Shown here: positions 43,977-55,440 of the stretch, in pieces | Numbering within the stretch: position 1 is the first letter of the stretch | Layout of the letters: every line of letters begins with the position of its first letter | Assembly (NCBI RefSeq): GCF_905475345.1 | Contig: NC_066587.1 | Coordinates: forward strand, 10,097,070-10,161,069 | Length of the DNA stretch: 64,000 bases | Direction: 5' to 3' | DNA from: Vespula vulgaris | Taxonomy: Eukaryota > Arthropoda > Insecta > Hymenoptera > Vespidae | Notes under the pieces: model-generated | Database searches by the model: none | What the model was told of the DNA's origin: nothing | The model's input: only the letters and a program-made list of their open reading frames with translations | Made by a program: the position numbers and the translations under genes

Positions 43977-46269
43977 GAGCTCACCGCGTCACGCGCTCGC
44001 GCGCGCGAACTCAACGGGGCCCGCGGCGGCGATTTCCGAGCTCACCGCGGCCTGCGCTGGTGTGTGCGATCGCACCACGGCCCGCGCTCGCGTGTGCGAG
44101 CTCACCGCGGCCCGCGCCGGCGATTTCCGAGCTCACCGCGCCCTGCGCGAGCGCGCGCGAGCTCACCGCGGCCCGCGCCGGCGATTTCCGAGCTCACCGC
44201 AGCACGCGCTCGCGTGTGCTAGCACACCGCGGCCCGCACTGGCGTTTTTCGAACTCACCGCGGCCCGCGTTGGTGTGTGCGAGCTCACTGCGGCCCACGC
44301 TCGCGTGTGCGAGCTCACCGCGGCCCGCGCTCGCGTGTGCGTGCTCACCGCGGCCCGCGCTCGCGTGTGCGAGCTCACCGCGTCCCGCGCGCGTGCGCGC
44401 GAGCTCACCGCGGCTCGCGCTGGCTTGTGCGAGCTCACCGCGAGCCGCACTGTCGTTTTTCGATCTCACAGCGGCCCGCGCTCAGGTTTGCGTGCCCACC
44501 GCGGCCCGCGCTTGCGTGTGCGAACTCACCGCGGCCCGTGCTCGCGTGTGCGAGCTCACCGCAGCCCTCGCTGGCGTTTTTCGAGCTCACCGCGGCCCGC
44601 TCTGGCGTGTGGGATCTCACCGCGGCCCGCGCTCGCGTTTGCGAGCTCACCGCGGGCGGCGCCGGCGATTTCCGAGCTCACCGCGGCCCGCTCTCGCGTG
44701 TGCGAGCTCACCGCGGCCCGCGCTGTCGTGTGCGAGCTCACCGCGGCCCGCGCTGGCGTGTGGGATCTCACCGAGGCCCGCGCTCGCGTTTGCGAGCTCA
44801 CCGCGGGCCGCGCCGGCGATTTCCGAGCTCACCGCGTCACGCGCTCGCGTGTGCTAGCACACCGCGGCCCGCACTGGCGTTTTTCGAACTCACCACGGCC
44901 CGCGTTGGTGTGTGCGAGCTCACTGCGGCCCACGCTCGCGTGTGCGAGCTCACCGCACCCCGCGCGCGCGCGCGCGAGCTCACCGCGGCCCGCGCTTGCG
45001 TGTGCGAACTCACCGCGGCCCGCGCTGGCGTGTGCGAGCTTACAGCGGCCCGCGCCGGCGATTTCCGAGATCACCGCGCCCCGCGTGCGCTCGCGCGAAC
45101 TCACCGCGGCCCGTACCGGCGATGTCCGAGCACACCGCGTCCCGCGCGCGCGCGCGCGAGCTAACCGCGGCCCGCGCTCGCGTGTGCGAACTCACCGCGG
45201 CCCGCGCTCGCGTGTGCGAACTCACCGCGGCCCGCGCTGGCGTGTGGGATCTCACCGCGGCCCGCGCACGCGTGTGCGAGTTCTCCGCGGCCCGCGCCGG
45301 CGATTTCCGAGCTCACCGCGGCCCGCGCTCGCGTGTGCGTGCTCACCGCGGCCCGCGCTCGCGTGTGCGAGCTCACCGCGGCCCGCGCTCGCGTGCGCGA
45401 GCTCACCGCGGCCCGCGCCGGCGATTTCCGAGCTCACCGCGCCCCGCGCGCGCTTGCGCGAACTCACCGCGGTCCGCACCGGCGATGTCCGAGCTCACCG
45501 CGGCCCGCGCTGGCTTGTGCGATATCACCGCGGCCCGCGCTCGCGTGTGCGAGCTCACACCGGCCCGCGCCGGCGATTTCCTAGCTCACCGCGCCCCGCG
45601 CGCGCGCGCGCTAGCTCCCCGCGGCCCGCGCCAGCGATTTCCGAGCTCACCGCGCCCCGCGCGCGCGCTCACCGCGGCCAGCGACGGCGTTTTTCAAGCT
45701 CACCGCGGCCCGCGGTGGCGTGTGCGATCTCACGGCGGGCCGCGCTGGCGTGTGCAAGCTCACCGCGACCCGAATTGGCGTTTTTCGAGCTCACCGAGGC
45801 CCGCGCTCAGGTGTTAGGGCTCACCGCGGCACGCGCTCGCGTGTGCTAGCTCACCGCGGCCCGCGCTGGCGTTTTTCGAACTCACCGCGGCCCGCGCTCG
45901 CGTGTGCGAGCTCACAGCGGCCCGCGCTCGCGTGTGCGAGCTCACCGCGGCCCGCGCTGGCGTGTGCAAGCTCACCTCGGCCCGCGCTGTCGTGTGCGAG
46001 CTTACCGCGTCCCGCGCTGGGGTGCACGAGCTCTCCGCGGCCCGCGCCGGCGTTTTTCGAGCTCACCGCGGCCCGCCCTCGCGTGTGCGAGCTCACAGCG
46101 GACGGCGCTTGCGTGTGCGAGCTCACCGCGGCCCGCGCTGGCGTTTTTCGAGCTCACCGCGGCCCGCGCTGGCGTGTGGGATATCACCGCGGCCCGCGCT
46201 CGCGTGTGCGAACTCACCGCGGCCCGCGCTCATGTGTGCGGGCTCACCGCGGCACGCCCTCGCGTGTGC
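43977..46269. repeat. Long diverged segment: L, two Q modules, cassette A (mid type, copy 9)
   Basis: Copy of 34652-36906 at offsets 9325, then 9234, then 9264: three monomers have been lost near 44980 and one gained near 45210. AACTCAACGGGG near 44012, GATCTCACGGCGG near 45726, CACCGAGGCCCG near 45793 and GCGTCCCGCGCTGG near 46008 are private. It shares GCTGGGGTGCACGAG with 36.75 kb but lacks the 272 bp tandem repeat. Confidence 0.92.
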
Positions 46270-47031
46270 GAGCTCACCGCGCCCCACGCGCGCGCGCGCG
46301 AGCTCACCGCGGCCCGCGCCGGCGATTTCCGACCTCACCGCGTCCCGCGCGCGCGCGCGCGAGCTCCCCGCGGCCCGCGCCGGCGATTTCCGACCTCACC
46401 GCGCCCCGCGCGCGCGCGCGCGAGCTCCCCGCGGCCCGCGCCGGCGATTTCCGAGCTCACCGCGCCCCGCGCGCGCGCGCGCGAGCTCCCCGCGGCCCGC
46501 GCCGGCGATTTCCGAGCTCATCGCGCCCCGCGCGCGCGCGCGCGAGCTCCCCGCGGCCCGCGCCGGCGATTTCCGAGCTCACCGCGCCCCGCGCGCGCGC
46601 GCGCGAGCTCCCCGCGGCCCGCGCCGGCGATTTCCGAGCTCACCGCGCCCCGCGCGCGCGCGCGCGAGCTCCCCGCGGCCCGCGCCGGCGATTTCCGAGC
46701 TCACCGCGCCCCGCGCGCGCGCGCGCGAGCTCACAGCGGCCCGCGCCGACGATTTCCGAGCTCACCGCGCCCCGCGCGCGCGCGCGCGAGCTCCCCGCGG
46801 CCCGCGCCGGCGATTTCCGAGCTCACCGCCTCCCGCGCTCGCGCGCGCGAATTCACCGCGGCCCGCGCCGGCGATTTCCGAGCTCACCGCGGCCCGCGCT
46901 GGTGTGTGCGATCGCACCGCGGCCCGCGCTCGCGTGTGCGAGCTCACCGCGGCCAGAGCCGGCGATTTCCGAGCTCACCGCGCCCTGCGCGCGCGCGCGA
47001 GAGCTCACCGCGGCCCGCGCCGGCGATTTCC
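46270..47031. repeat. Dimer run with an L monomer
   Basis: About nine dimers, GAGCTCATCGCG near 46515, CACAGCGGCCCGCGCCGACG near 46733, GCGAATTCACC, L near 46909 and GCCAGAGCCGGCG. The CG monomer GCGCGCGCGAGAGCTC near 46990 marks this group. Confidence 0.91.
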
Positions 47032-48091
47032 GAGCTCACCGCGGCACGCGCTCGCGTGTGCTAGCACACTGCGGCCCGCACTGGCGTTTTTCGAACTCAC
47101 CGCGGCCCGCGTTGGTGTGTGCGAGCTCACTGCGGCCCACGCTCGCGTGTGCGAGCTCACCGCGGACCGCGCTCGCGTGTGCGAGATCACCGCGGTCCGC
47201 GCTCGCGTGCGCGAGCTCACCGCGGCCCGCGCCGGCGATTTCCGAGCTCACCGCGGACAGCGACGGCGTATTTCAAGCTCACCGCGGCCCGCGGTGGCGT
47301 GTACGATCTCACCGCGGGCCGCGCTGGCGTGTGCAAGCTCACCGCGACCCGAATTGGCGTTTTTCGAGCTCACCGCGGCCCGCGCTCAGGTGTGCGGGCT
47401 CACCGCGGCACGCGCTCGCGTGTGCAAGCTCACCGCGGCCCGCGCTGGCGTGTGCGAGCTCACCGCGCCCCACGCGCGCGCGCGCGAGCTCACCGCGGCC
47501 CGCGCCGGCGATTTCCGAGCTCACCGCGCCCCGCGCGCGCGCGCGCGTGCTCACCGCGGCCCGCGACGGCATTTTCGAGCTCACCGCGGCCCGCGGTGGC
47601 TTGTGGGATCTCACCGCGGCCCGCGCTCGCGTGTGCGAGATCACCGCGGTCCGCGCTCGCGTGCGCGAGCTCACCGCGGCCCGCGCCGGCGATGTCCGAG
47701 CTCACCGCGCCCCGCGCGCGCGCGCGCGAGCTCACCGCGGCCAGCGACGGCGTATTTCGAGCTCACCGCGGCCCGCGGTGGCGTGTACGATCTCACCGCG
47801 GGCCGCGCCGGCGTGTGCAAGCTCACCGCGACCCGAATTGGCGTTTTTCGAGCTCCCCGCGGCCCGCGCTCAGGTGTGCGGGCTCACCGCGGCACGCGCT
47901 CGCGTGTGCTAGCTCACCGCGGCCCGCGCTGGCGTTTTTCGAACTCACCGCGGCCCGCGCTCGCGTGTGCGAGCTCACAGCGGCCCGCGCTCGCGTGTGC
48001 CTGCTCACCGCGGCCCGCGCTGGCGTGTGCAAGCTCACCGCGTCCCGCGCTGTCGTGTGCGAGCTTACGGCGGCCCGCGCCGGCGATTTCC
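47032..48091. repeat. Cassette P (copy 9) with an extended diverged tail
   Basis: P without its CG monomer (GCGGACAGCGACGG near 47250), GTGTGCAAGC where other copies have CTAGCTC, then two dimers, GGCATTTTCGAG, a second GACCCGAATTGG near 47826, CTAGCTC, CGTGTGCCTGCTC and GAGCTTACGG. Repeated at 50352-51441 (offset 3320, then 3350 because the other copy keeps the CG monomer). Confidence 0.91.
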
Positions 48092-49619
48092 GAGCTCACC
48101 GCGCCCCGCGCGCGCGCGCGCGAGCTCCCCGCGGCCCGCGCCGGCGATTTGCGAGCTCACCGCGGCCCGCGCCGGCGATTTCCGAGCTCACCGCGCCCCG
48201 CGCGCGCGCGCGCGAGCTCCCCGCGGCCCGCGCCGGCGATTTCCGAGCTCACCGCGCCCCGCGCGCGCGCGCGCGAGTTCCCCGCGGCCCGCGCCGGCGA
48301 TTTCCGAGCTCACCGCGCCCCGTGCGCGCGCGCGCGAGCTCCCCGCGGCCCGCGCCGGCGTTTTCCGAGCTCACCGCGCGCCGCGCGCGCGCGCGCGAGC
48401 TCCCCGCGGCCCGCGCCGGCGATTTGCGAGCTCACCGCGGCCCGCGCCGGCGATTTCCGAGCTCACCGCGCCCCGCGCGCGCGCGCGCGAGCTCCCCGCG
48501 GCCCGCGCCGGCGATTTCCGACCTCACCGCGCCCCGCGCGCGCGCGCGCGAGCTCCCCGCGGCCCGCGCCGGCGATTTCCGAGCTCACCGCGCCCCGCGC
48601 GCGCGCGCGCGAGCTCCCCGAGGCCCGCGCCGGCGATTTCCGAGCTCCCCGCGCCCCGCGCGCGCGCGCGCGAGCTCCCCGCGGCCCGCGCCGGCGATTT
48701 GCGAGCTCACCGCGGCCCGCGCCGGCGATTTCCGAGCTCACCGCGCCCCGCGCGCGCGCGCGCGAGCTCCCCGCGGCCCGCGCCGGCGATTTCCGAGCTC
48801 ACCGCGCCCCGCGCGCGCGCGCGCGAGCTCCCCGCGGCCCGCGCCGGCGATTTCCGAGCTCACCGCGCCCGGCGCGCGCGCGCGCGAGCTGCCCGCGGCC
48901 CGCGCCGGCGATTTCCGAGTTCACCGCGCCCCGCGCGCGCGCGCGCGTGTTCCCCGCGGCCCGTGCCGGCGATTTCCGAGCTCACCGCGCCCCGCGCGCG
49001 CGCGCGCGAGATCCCCGCGGCCCGCGCCGGCGATTTCCGAGCTCACCGCGCCCCGCGCGCGCGCGCGCGCGAGCTCCCCGCGGCCCGCGCCGGCGATTTC
49101 CGAGCTCACCGCGCCCCGCGCGCGCGCGCGCGAGCTCCCCGCTGCCCGCGCCGGCGATTTCCGAGCTCACCGCGCCCCGCGCGCGCGCGCGCGAGCTCCA
49201 CGCGGCCCGCGCCGGCGATTTCCGAGCTCACCGCGCCCCGCGCGCGCGCGCGCGAGCTCCCCGCGGCCCGCGCCGGCGATTTCCGAGCTCACCGCGCCCC
49301 GCGCGCGCGCGCGCGAGCTCACCGCGGCCCGCGCCGACGATTTCCGAGCTCACCGCGCCCCGCGCGCGCGCGCGCGAGCTCCCCGCGGCCCGCGCCGGCG
49401 ATTTCCGAGCTCACCGCCTCCCGCGCTCGCGCGCGCGAATTCACCGCGGCCCGCGCCGGCGATTTCCGAGCTCACCGCGGCCCGCGCTGGTGTGTGCGAT
49501 CGCACCGCGGCCCGCGCTCGCGTGTGCGAGCTCACCGCGGCCAGAGCCGGCGATTTCCGAGCTCACCGCGCCCTGCGCGCGCGCGCGAGAGCTCACCGCG
49601 GCCCGCGCCGGCGATTTCC
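48092..49619. repeat. 61 bp dimer run with an L monomer
   Basis: About 24 dimers. GATTTGCGAG junctions occur near 48148, 48421 and 48698. Others are GCGCGTGTTCCCC near 48945, GAGATCCCC near 49007, a CG tract one unit longer near 49055, GAGCTCCACGCGG near 49195 and the L block near 49498. Confidence 0.92.
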
Positions 49620-49828
49620 GAGCTCACCGCGGCACGCGCTCGCGTGTGCTAGCACACTGCGGCCCGCACTGGCGTTTTTCGAACTCACCGCGGACCGCGT
49701 TGGTGTGTGCGAGCTCACTGCGGCCCACGCTCGCGTGTGCGAGCTCACCGCGGACCGCGCTCGCGTGTGCGAGATCACCGCGGTCCGCGCTCGCGTGCGC
49801 GAGCTCACCGCGGCCCGCGCCGGCGATT
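49620..49828. repeat. Cassette P, copy 10, truncated
   Basis: Only the first seven monomers of P (CTAGCACACTGCGG to CGTGCGCGAG). It then joins directly to dimers at the breakpoint of a 732 bp tandem duplication. GCGGACCGCGTTGG near 49691 is private. Confidence 0.92.
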
Positions 49829-50351
49829 TCCGAGCTCACCGCGCCCCGCGCGCGCGCGCGCGCGAGCTCCCCGCGGCCCGCGCCGGCGATTTCCGAGCTC
49901 ACCGCGCCCCGCGCGCGCGCGCGCGAGCTCCACGCGGCCCGCGCCGGCGATTTCCGAGCTCACCGCGCCCCGCGCGCGCGCGCGCGAGCTCCCCGCGGCC
50001 CGCGCCGGCGATTTCCGAGCTCACCGCGCCCCGCGCGCGCGCGCGCGAGCTCACCGCGGCCCGCGCCGACGATTTCCGAGCTCACCGCGCCCCGCGCGCG
50101 CGCGCGCGAGCTCCCCGCGGCCCGCGCCGGCGATTTCCGAGCTCACCGCCTCCCGCGCTCGCGCGCGCGAATTCACCGCGGCCCGCGCCGGCGATTTCCG
50201 AGCTCACCGCGGCCCGCGCTGGTGTGTGCGATCGCACCGCGGCCCGCGCTCGCGTGTGCGAGCTCACCGCGGCCAGAGCCGGCGATTTCCGAGCTCACCG
50301 CGCCCTGCGCGCGCGCGCGAGAGCTCACCGCGGCCCGCGCCGGCGATTTCC
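49829..50351. repeat. Dimer run with an L monomer, second copy
   Basis: Repeats about 49132-49619 at offset 732, including GAGCTCCACGCGG and the L block (near 50230). Confidence 0.93.
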
Positions 50352-51441
50352 GAGCTCACCGCGGCACGCGCTCGCGTGTGCTAGCACACTGCGACCCGCA
50401 CTGGCGTTTTTCGAACTCACCGCGGCCCGCGTTGGTGTGTGCGAGCTCACTGCGGCCCACGCTCGCGTGTGCGAGCTCACCGCGGACCGCGCTCGCGTGT
50501 GCGAGATCACCGCGGTCCGCGCTCGCGTGCGCGAGCTCACCGCGGCCCGCGCCGGCGATTTCCGAGCTCACCGCGCCCCGCGCGCGCGCGCGCGAGCTCA
50601 CCGCGGCCAGCGACGGCGTATTTCAAGCTCACCGCGGCCCGCGGTGGCGTGTACGATCTCACCGCGGGCCGCGCTGGCGTGTGCAAGCTCACCGCGACCC
50701 GAATTGGCGTTTTTCGAGCTCACCGCGGCCCGCGCTCAGGTGTGCGGGCTCACCGCGGCACGCGCTCGCGTGTGCAAGCTCACCTCGGCCCGCGCTGGCG
50801 TGTGCGAGCTCACCGCGCCCCACGCGCGCGCGCGCGAGCTCACCGCGGCCCGCGCCGGCGATTTCCGAGCTCACCGCGCCCCGCGCGCGCGCGCGCGTGC
50901 TCACCGCGGCCCGCGACGGCATTTTCGAGCTCACCGCGGCCCGCGGTGGCTTGTGGGATCTCACCGCGGCCCGCGCTCGCGTGTGCGAGATCACCGCGGT
51001 CCGCGCTCGCGTGCGCGAGCTCACCGCGGCCCGCGCCGGCGATTTCCGAGCTCACCGCGCCCCGCGCGCGCGCGCGCGAGCTCACCGCGGCCAGCGACGG
51101 CGTATTTCAAGCTCACCGCGGCCCGCGGTGGCGTGTACGATCTCACCGCGGGCCGCGCTGGCGTGTGCAAGCTCACCGCGACCCGAATTGGCGTTTTTCG
51201 AGCTCCCCGCGGCCCGCGCTCAGGTGTGCGGGCTCACCGCGGCACGCGCTCGCGTGTGCTAGCTCACCGCGGCCCGCGCTGGCGTTTTTCGAACTCACCG
51301 CGGCCCGCGCTCGCGTGTGCGAGCTCACAGCGGCCCGCGCTCGCGTGTGCCTGCTCACCGCGGCCCGCGCTGGCGTGTGCAAGCTCACCGCGTCCCGCGC
51401 TGTCGTGTGCGAGCTTACGGCGGCCCGCGCCGGCGATTTCC
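50352..51441. repeat. Cassette P (copy 11) with an extended diverged tail
   Basis: Copy of 47032-48091. GCGACCCGCACTGG near 50391 and CACCTCGGCCCGCGCTGG near 50783 are private. It ends with GAGCTTACGG as in the other copy. Confidence 0.92.
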
Positions 51442-51777
51442 GAGCTCACCGCGCCCCGCGCGCGCGTGTGCGAGCTCACCGCGGCCCGCGCCGGCGATTT
51501 CCGAGCTCACCGCGTCCCGCGCTCGCGCGCGCGAACTCACCGCGGCCCGCACCGCCGATGTCCGAGCTCACCATGGCCCGCGCTGGCTTGTGCGATCTCA
51601 CAACGGCTCGCGCTCGCGTGAGCGACCTCTCCGCGGCCCGCGCCAGCGATATTCGAGCTCACCGCGCCCCGCGCGCGCGCGCGCGAGCTCACCGCGGCCC
51701 GAGCCGGCGATTTCCGAGCTCACCGCGCCCTGCGCGAGCGCGCGCGAGCTCACCGCGGCCCGCGCCGGCGATTTCCG
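51442..51777. repeat. Short dimer run with the last K module
   Basis: K at about 51538-51655, the rightmost copy. It contains CACCATGGCCC (an NcoI site) where other copies have CACCGCGGCCC, and CGATATTCGAG in place of CGATATCCGAG. Confidence 0.91.
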
Positions 51778-52834
51778 AGCTCACCGCAGCACGCGCTCGC
51801 GTGTGCTAGCACACCGCGGCCCGTGCTCGCGTGTGAGAGCTCACCGCAGCCCTCGCTGGCGTTTTTCGAGCTCACCGCGGCCCGCTCTGGCGTGTGGGAT
51901 CTCACCGCGGCCCGCGCTCGCGTTTGCGAGCTCACCGCGGGCGGCGCCGGCGATTTCCGAGCTTACCGCGGCCCGCTCTCGCGTGTGCGAGCTCACCGCG
52001 GCCCGCGCTGTCGTGTGCGAGCTCACCGCGGCCCGCGCTGGCGTGTGGGATCTCACCGAGGCCCGCGCTCGCGTGTGCGAGCTCACAGCGGCCCGCGCGC
52101 GCGCGCGCGAGCTCACCGCGGGCCGCGCCGGCGATTTCCGAGCTCACCGCGTCACGCGCTCGCGTGTGCTAGCAGACCGCGGCCCGCACTGGCGTTTTTC
52201 GAACTCACCACGGCCCGCGTTGGTGTGTGCGAGCTCACTGCGGCCCACGCTCGCGTGTGCGAGCTCACCGCACCCCGCGCACGCGCGCGCGAGCTCACCG
52301 CGGCTCGCGCTGGCTTGTGCGAGCTCACCGCTAGCCGCACTGTCGTTTTCCGATCTCACAGCGGCCCGCGCTCAGGTTTGCGGGCTCACCGCGGCCCGCG
52401 CTTGCGTGTGCGAACTCACCGCGGCCCGCGCTGGCGTGTGCGAGCTCACAGCGGCCCGCGCCGGCGATTTCCGAGATCACCGCTCCCCGCGTGCGCTCGC
52501 GCGAACTCACCGCGGCCCGTACCGGCGATGTCCGAGCACACCGCGTCCCGCGCGCGCGCGCGCGAGCTAACCGCGGCCCGCGCTCGCGTGTGCGAACTCA
52601 CCGCGGACCGCGCTGGCGTGTGGGATCTCACCGCGGCCCGCGCACTCGTGTGCGAGCTCACCGCGGCCCGCGCTCGCGTGTGCGAACTCACCGCGGCCCG
52701 CGCTAGCGTGTGGGATCTCTCCGCGGCCCGCGCTCGCGTGTACGAGCTCACCGCGGCCCGCGCCGGCGATTTCCGGGCTCACCGCGGCCCGCGCTCGCGT
52801 GTGCGTGCTCACCGCGGCCCGCGCTCGCGTGTGC
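51778..52834. repeat. Diverged segment with Q modules
   Basis: Q near 51805 joins directly to CCGTGCTCGCGTGTGAGAG and GCAGCCCTCGCTGG. About 51820-52643 copies 38683-39507 at offset 13137. A second Q near 52170 is damaged (CTAGCAGACCGCGG). Ends with GCTAGCGTGTGGG and GATTTCCGGGCTC monomers. Confidence 0.9.
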
Positions 52835-53200
52835 GAGCTCCCCGCGGCCCGCGCCGGCGATTTCCGAGCTCACCGCGCCACGCGCGCGCGCGCGCGAGCT
52901 CCCCGCGGCACGCGCCGGCGATTTCCGAGCTCACCGCGCCCCGCGCGCGCGCGCGCGAGCTCCCCGCGGCCCGCGCCGGCGATTTCCGAGCTCACCGCGC
53001 CCCGCGCGCGCGCGCGCGAGCTCCCCGCGGCCCGCGCCGGCGATTTCCGAGCTCACCGCGCCCCGCGCGCGCGCGCGCGAGCTCCCCGCGGCCCGCGCCG
53101 GCGATTTCCGAGCTCACCGCGCCCCGCGCGCGCGCGCGCGAGCTCACCGCGGCCCGCGCCGACGATATCCGAGCTCACCGCGCCCCGCGCGCGCGCGCGC
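52835..53200. repeat. Last sizeable 61 bp dimer run
   Basis: Six dimers, two with GCGCCACGCG and GCGGCACGCG, ending in GCCGACGATATCC. To the right of this point no run of more than two dimers was seen. Confidence 0.92.
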
Positions 53201-54540
53201 GAGCTCACCGCGGCCAGCGACGGCGTATTTCAAGCTCACCGCGGCCCGCGGTGGCGTGTACGATCTCACCGCGGGCCGCGCTGGCGTGTGCAAGCTCACC
53301 GCGACCCGAATTGGCGTTTTTCGAGCTCACCGCGGCCCGCGCTCAGGTGTGCGGGCTCACCGCGGCACGCGCTGGCGTGTGCGAGCTCACCGCGGTCCGC
53401 GCTCGCGTGCGCGAGCTCACCGCGGCCCGCGCCGGCGATTTCCGAGCTCACCGCGCCCCGCGTGCGCTCGCGCGAACTCACCGCGGCCCGTACCGGCGAT
53501 GTCCGAGCACACCGCGGCCCGCGCACGCGTGTGCGAGCTCACCGCGGCCCGCGCTCGCGTGTGCGTGCTCACCGCGGCCCGCGCTCGCGTGTGCGAGCTC
53601 ACCGCGGTCCGCGCTCGCGTGCGCGAGCTCACCGCGGCCCGCGCCGGCGATTTCCGAGCTCACCGCGCCCCGCGCGCGCTTGCGCGAACTCACCGCGGCC
53701 CGCACCGGCGATGTCCGAGCTCACCGCGGCCCGCGCTGGCTTGTGCGATATCACCGCGGCCCGCGCTCGCGTGTGCGAGCTCACACCGGCCCGCGCCGGC
53801 GATTTCCTAGCTCACCGCGCCCCGCGCGCGCGCGCGCTAGCTCCCCGCGGCCCGCGCCGGCGATTTCCGAGCTCACCGCGCCCCGCGCGCGCTTGCGCGA
53901 ACTCACCGCGGCCCGCACCGGCGATGTCCGAGCTCACCGCGGCCCGCGCTCGCGTGTGCGAACTCACCGCGGCCCGCGCTAGCGTGTGGGATCTCTCCGC
54001 GGCCCGCGCTCGCGTGTGCGAGCTCACCGCGGCCCGCGCCGGCGATTTCCGAGCTCACCGCGGCCCGCGCTCGCGTGTGCGAGCTCACCGCGGGCCGCGC
54101 TGGCGTGTGCAAGCTCACCGCGACCCGAATTGGCGTTTTTCGAGCTCACCGCGGCCCGCGCTCAGGTGTGCGGGCTCACCGCGGCCCGCGCTGGCGTGCA
54201 CGAGCTCTCCGCGGCCCGCGCCGGCGTTTTTCGAGCTCACCGCGGCCCGCCCTCGCGTGTGCGAGCTCACAGCGGACGGCGCTTGCGTGTGCGAGCTCAC
54301 CGCGGCCCGCGCTGGCGTTTTTCGAGCTCACCGCGGCCCGCGCTGGCGTGTGGGATATCACCGCGGCCCGCGCTCGCGTGTGCGAACTCACCGCGGCCCG
54401 CGCTCATGTGTGCGGGCTCACCGCGGCACGCCCTCGCGTGTGCGAGCTCACCGCGCCCCACGCGCGCGCGCGCGCGCTCACCGCGACCGGCGCCGGCGAT
54501 TTCCGAGCTCACCGCGTTCCGCGCGCGCGCGCGCGAGCTA
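53201..54540. repeat. Diverged segment with P and A fragments
   Basis: The second half of P (CAGCGACGGCGTATTTCAAG, GTGTACGATCTC, GACCCGAATTGG near 53306), the CCGTACCGGCG / CGTGTGCGTGCTC block, CACACCGG, TAGCTC, GCTAGCGTGTGGG, GACCCGAATTGG again near 54123, and the distal half of cassette A (GCACGAGCTCTCC to GCTCATGTGTGCGGG, partial copy 10). Closes with an irregular CG monomer, GCGACCGGCGCCGG and GCGTTCCGCGCG. Confidence 0.89.
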
Positions 54541-55440
54541 ACCGCGGCTCGCGCTTGCGTGTGCGAGCTCACCGCGAACCGCACTAGCGTTATTCGAGCT
54601 CACCGCGGCCCGCGCTCAGGTGTGCGGGCTCACCGCGGCACGCCCTCGCTTGTGCGAGCTCACCGTGGCCCGCGCTGGCGTTTTTCGAGCTCACCGCGGC
54701 CCGCGCCGGCGATTTCCGAGCTCACCGCGGCCAGCGCTCGCGTGTGCGAGCTCACCGCGGCCCGCGCTGTCGTGTGCGAGCTCACCGCGGCCCGCGCTGG
54801 CGTGTGGGATCTCACCGCGGCCCGAGCTCGCGTGTGCGAGCTCACAGCGGCCCGCGCGCGCGCGCGCGCGCGAACTCACCGCGGCGCGCACCGGCGATTT
54901 CCGAGTTCACCGCGCCCCGCGCTCGCGTGTGCGAGCTCACCGCGGCCCGCGCTGGCGTGTGCCAGATCACCGCGGCCCGCGTTGGCCTGTGCGAGTTTTC
55001 CGCGGCCCGCGCCGGCGTTTTTCGAGCACACCGCGGCCCACGCTGGCGTGTGCGAGCTTTCCGCGGCCCGCGCCGGCGTTTTTGGAGCTCACCGCGGCCC
55101 ACGCTCGCGTGTGCGAGACCACCTCGGCCCGCGCTCGCGTGTGCGAGCTTACCGCGGCCCGCGCTGGCGTGTGCCAGATCACCGCGGCCCGCGTTAGCCT
55201 GTGCGAGTTTTCCGCGGCCTGCGCCGGCGTTTTTCGAGCACACCGCGGCCCGCGCTGGCGTGTGCGAGCTTTCCGCGGCCCGCGCCGGCGTTTTTGGAGC
55301 TCACCGCGGCCCAGGCTCGCGTTTGCGAGTTCACCGCGGCCCGCGCTGTCGTGTGCGAGCTTACCACGTCCCGCGCTGGCGTGTGCGAGAATTCCGCGGC
55401 CCGCCCCGGCGTTTTTTGAGCTCACCGCGGCCCGCGCTCA
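54541..55440. repeat. Entry to the right-hand domain, with a 212 bp tandem repeat
   Basis: New monomer variants appear: GTTATTCGAG, GCACGCCCTCGCTTG, GTGTGCCAGATCACC, GGCCTGTGCGAGTTTTCC, GCGTTTTTGGAGC and GAGACCACC. A seven-monomer, 212 bp unit starting at GTGTGCCAG is repeated at 54957 and 55169 with small changes (GTTGGCCTG / GTTAGCCTG; GGCCCGCGCC / GGCCTGCGCC). The GTTTTTTGAGC monomer near 55412 has one additional T. Confidence 0.9.

Larger units (their letters stand above)
42782..46170. repeat. Copy of about 33457-36906 (offset about 9.3 kb)
   Basis: P, K, L, Q, Q and A cassettes in the same order in both copies. Offsets go 9325, 9386, 9325, 9234, 9264, so each length change equals 30, 61 or 91 bp. 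It is the longest colinear pair in the window. Confidence 0.9.
49132..50595. repeat. Tandem duplication with a 732 bp unit
   Basis: Units about 49132-49863 and 49864-50595, each dimers plus L plus the start of P. Anchored on GAGCTCCACGCGG at 49195 and 49927. Confidence 0.9.
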
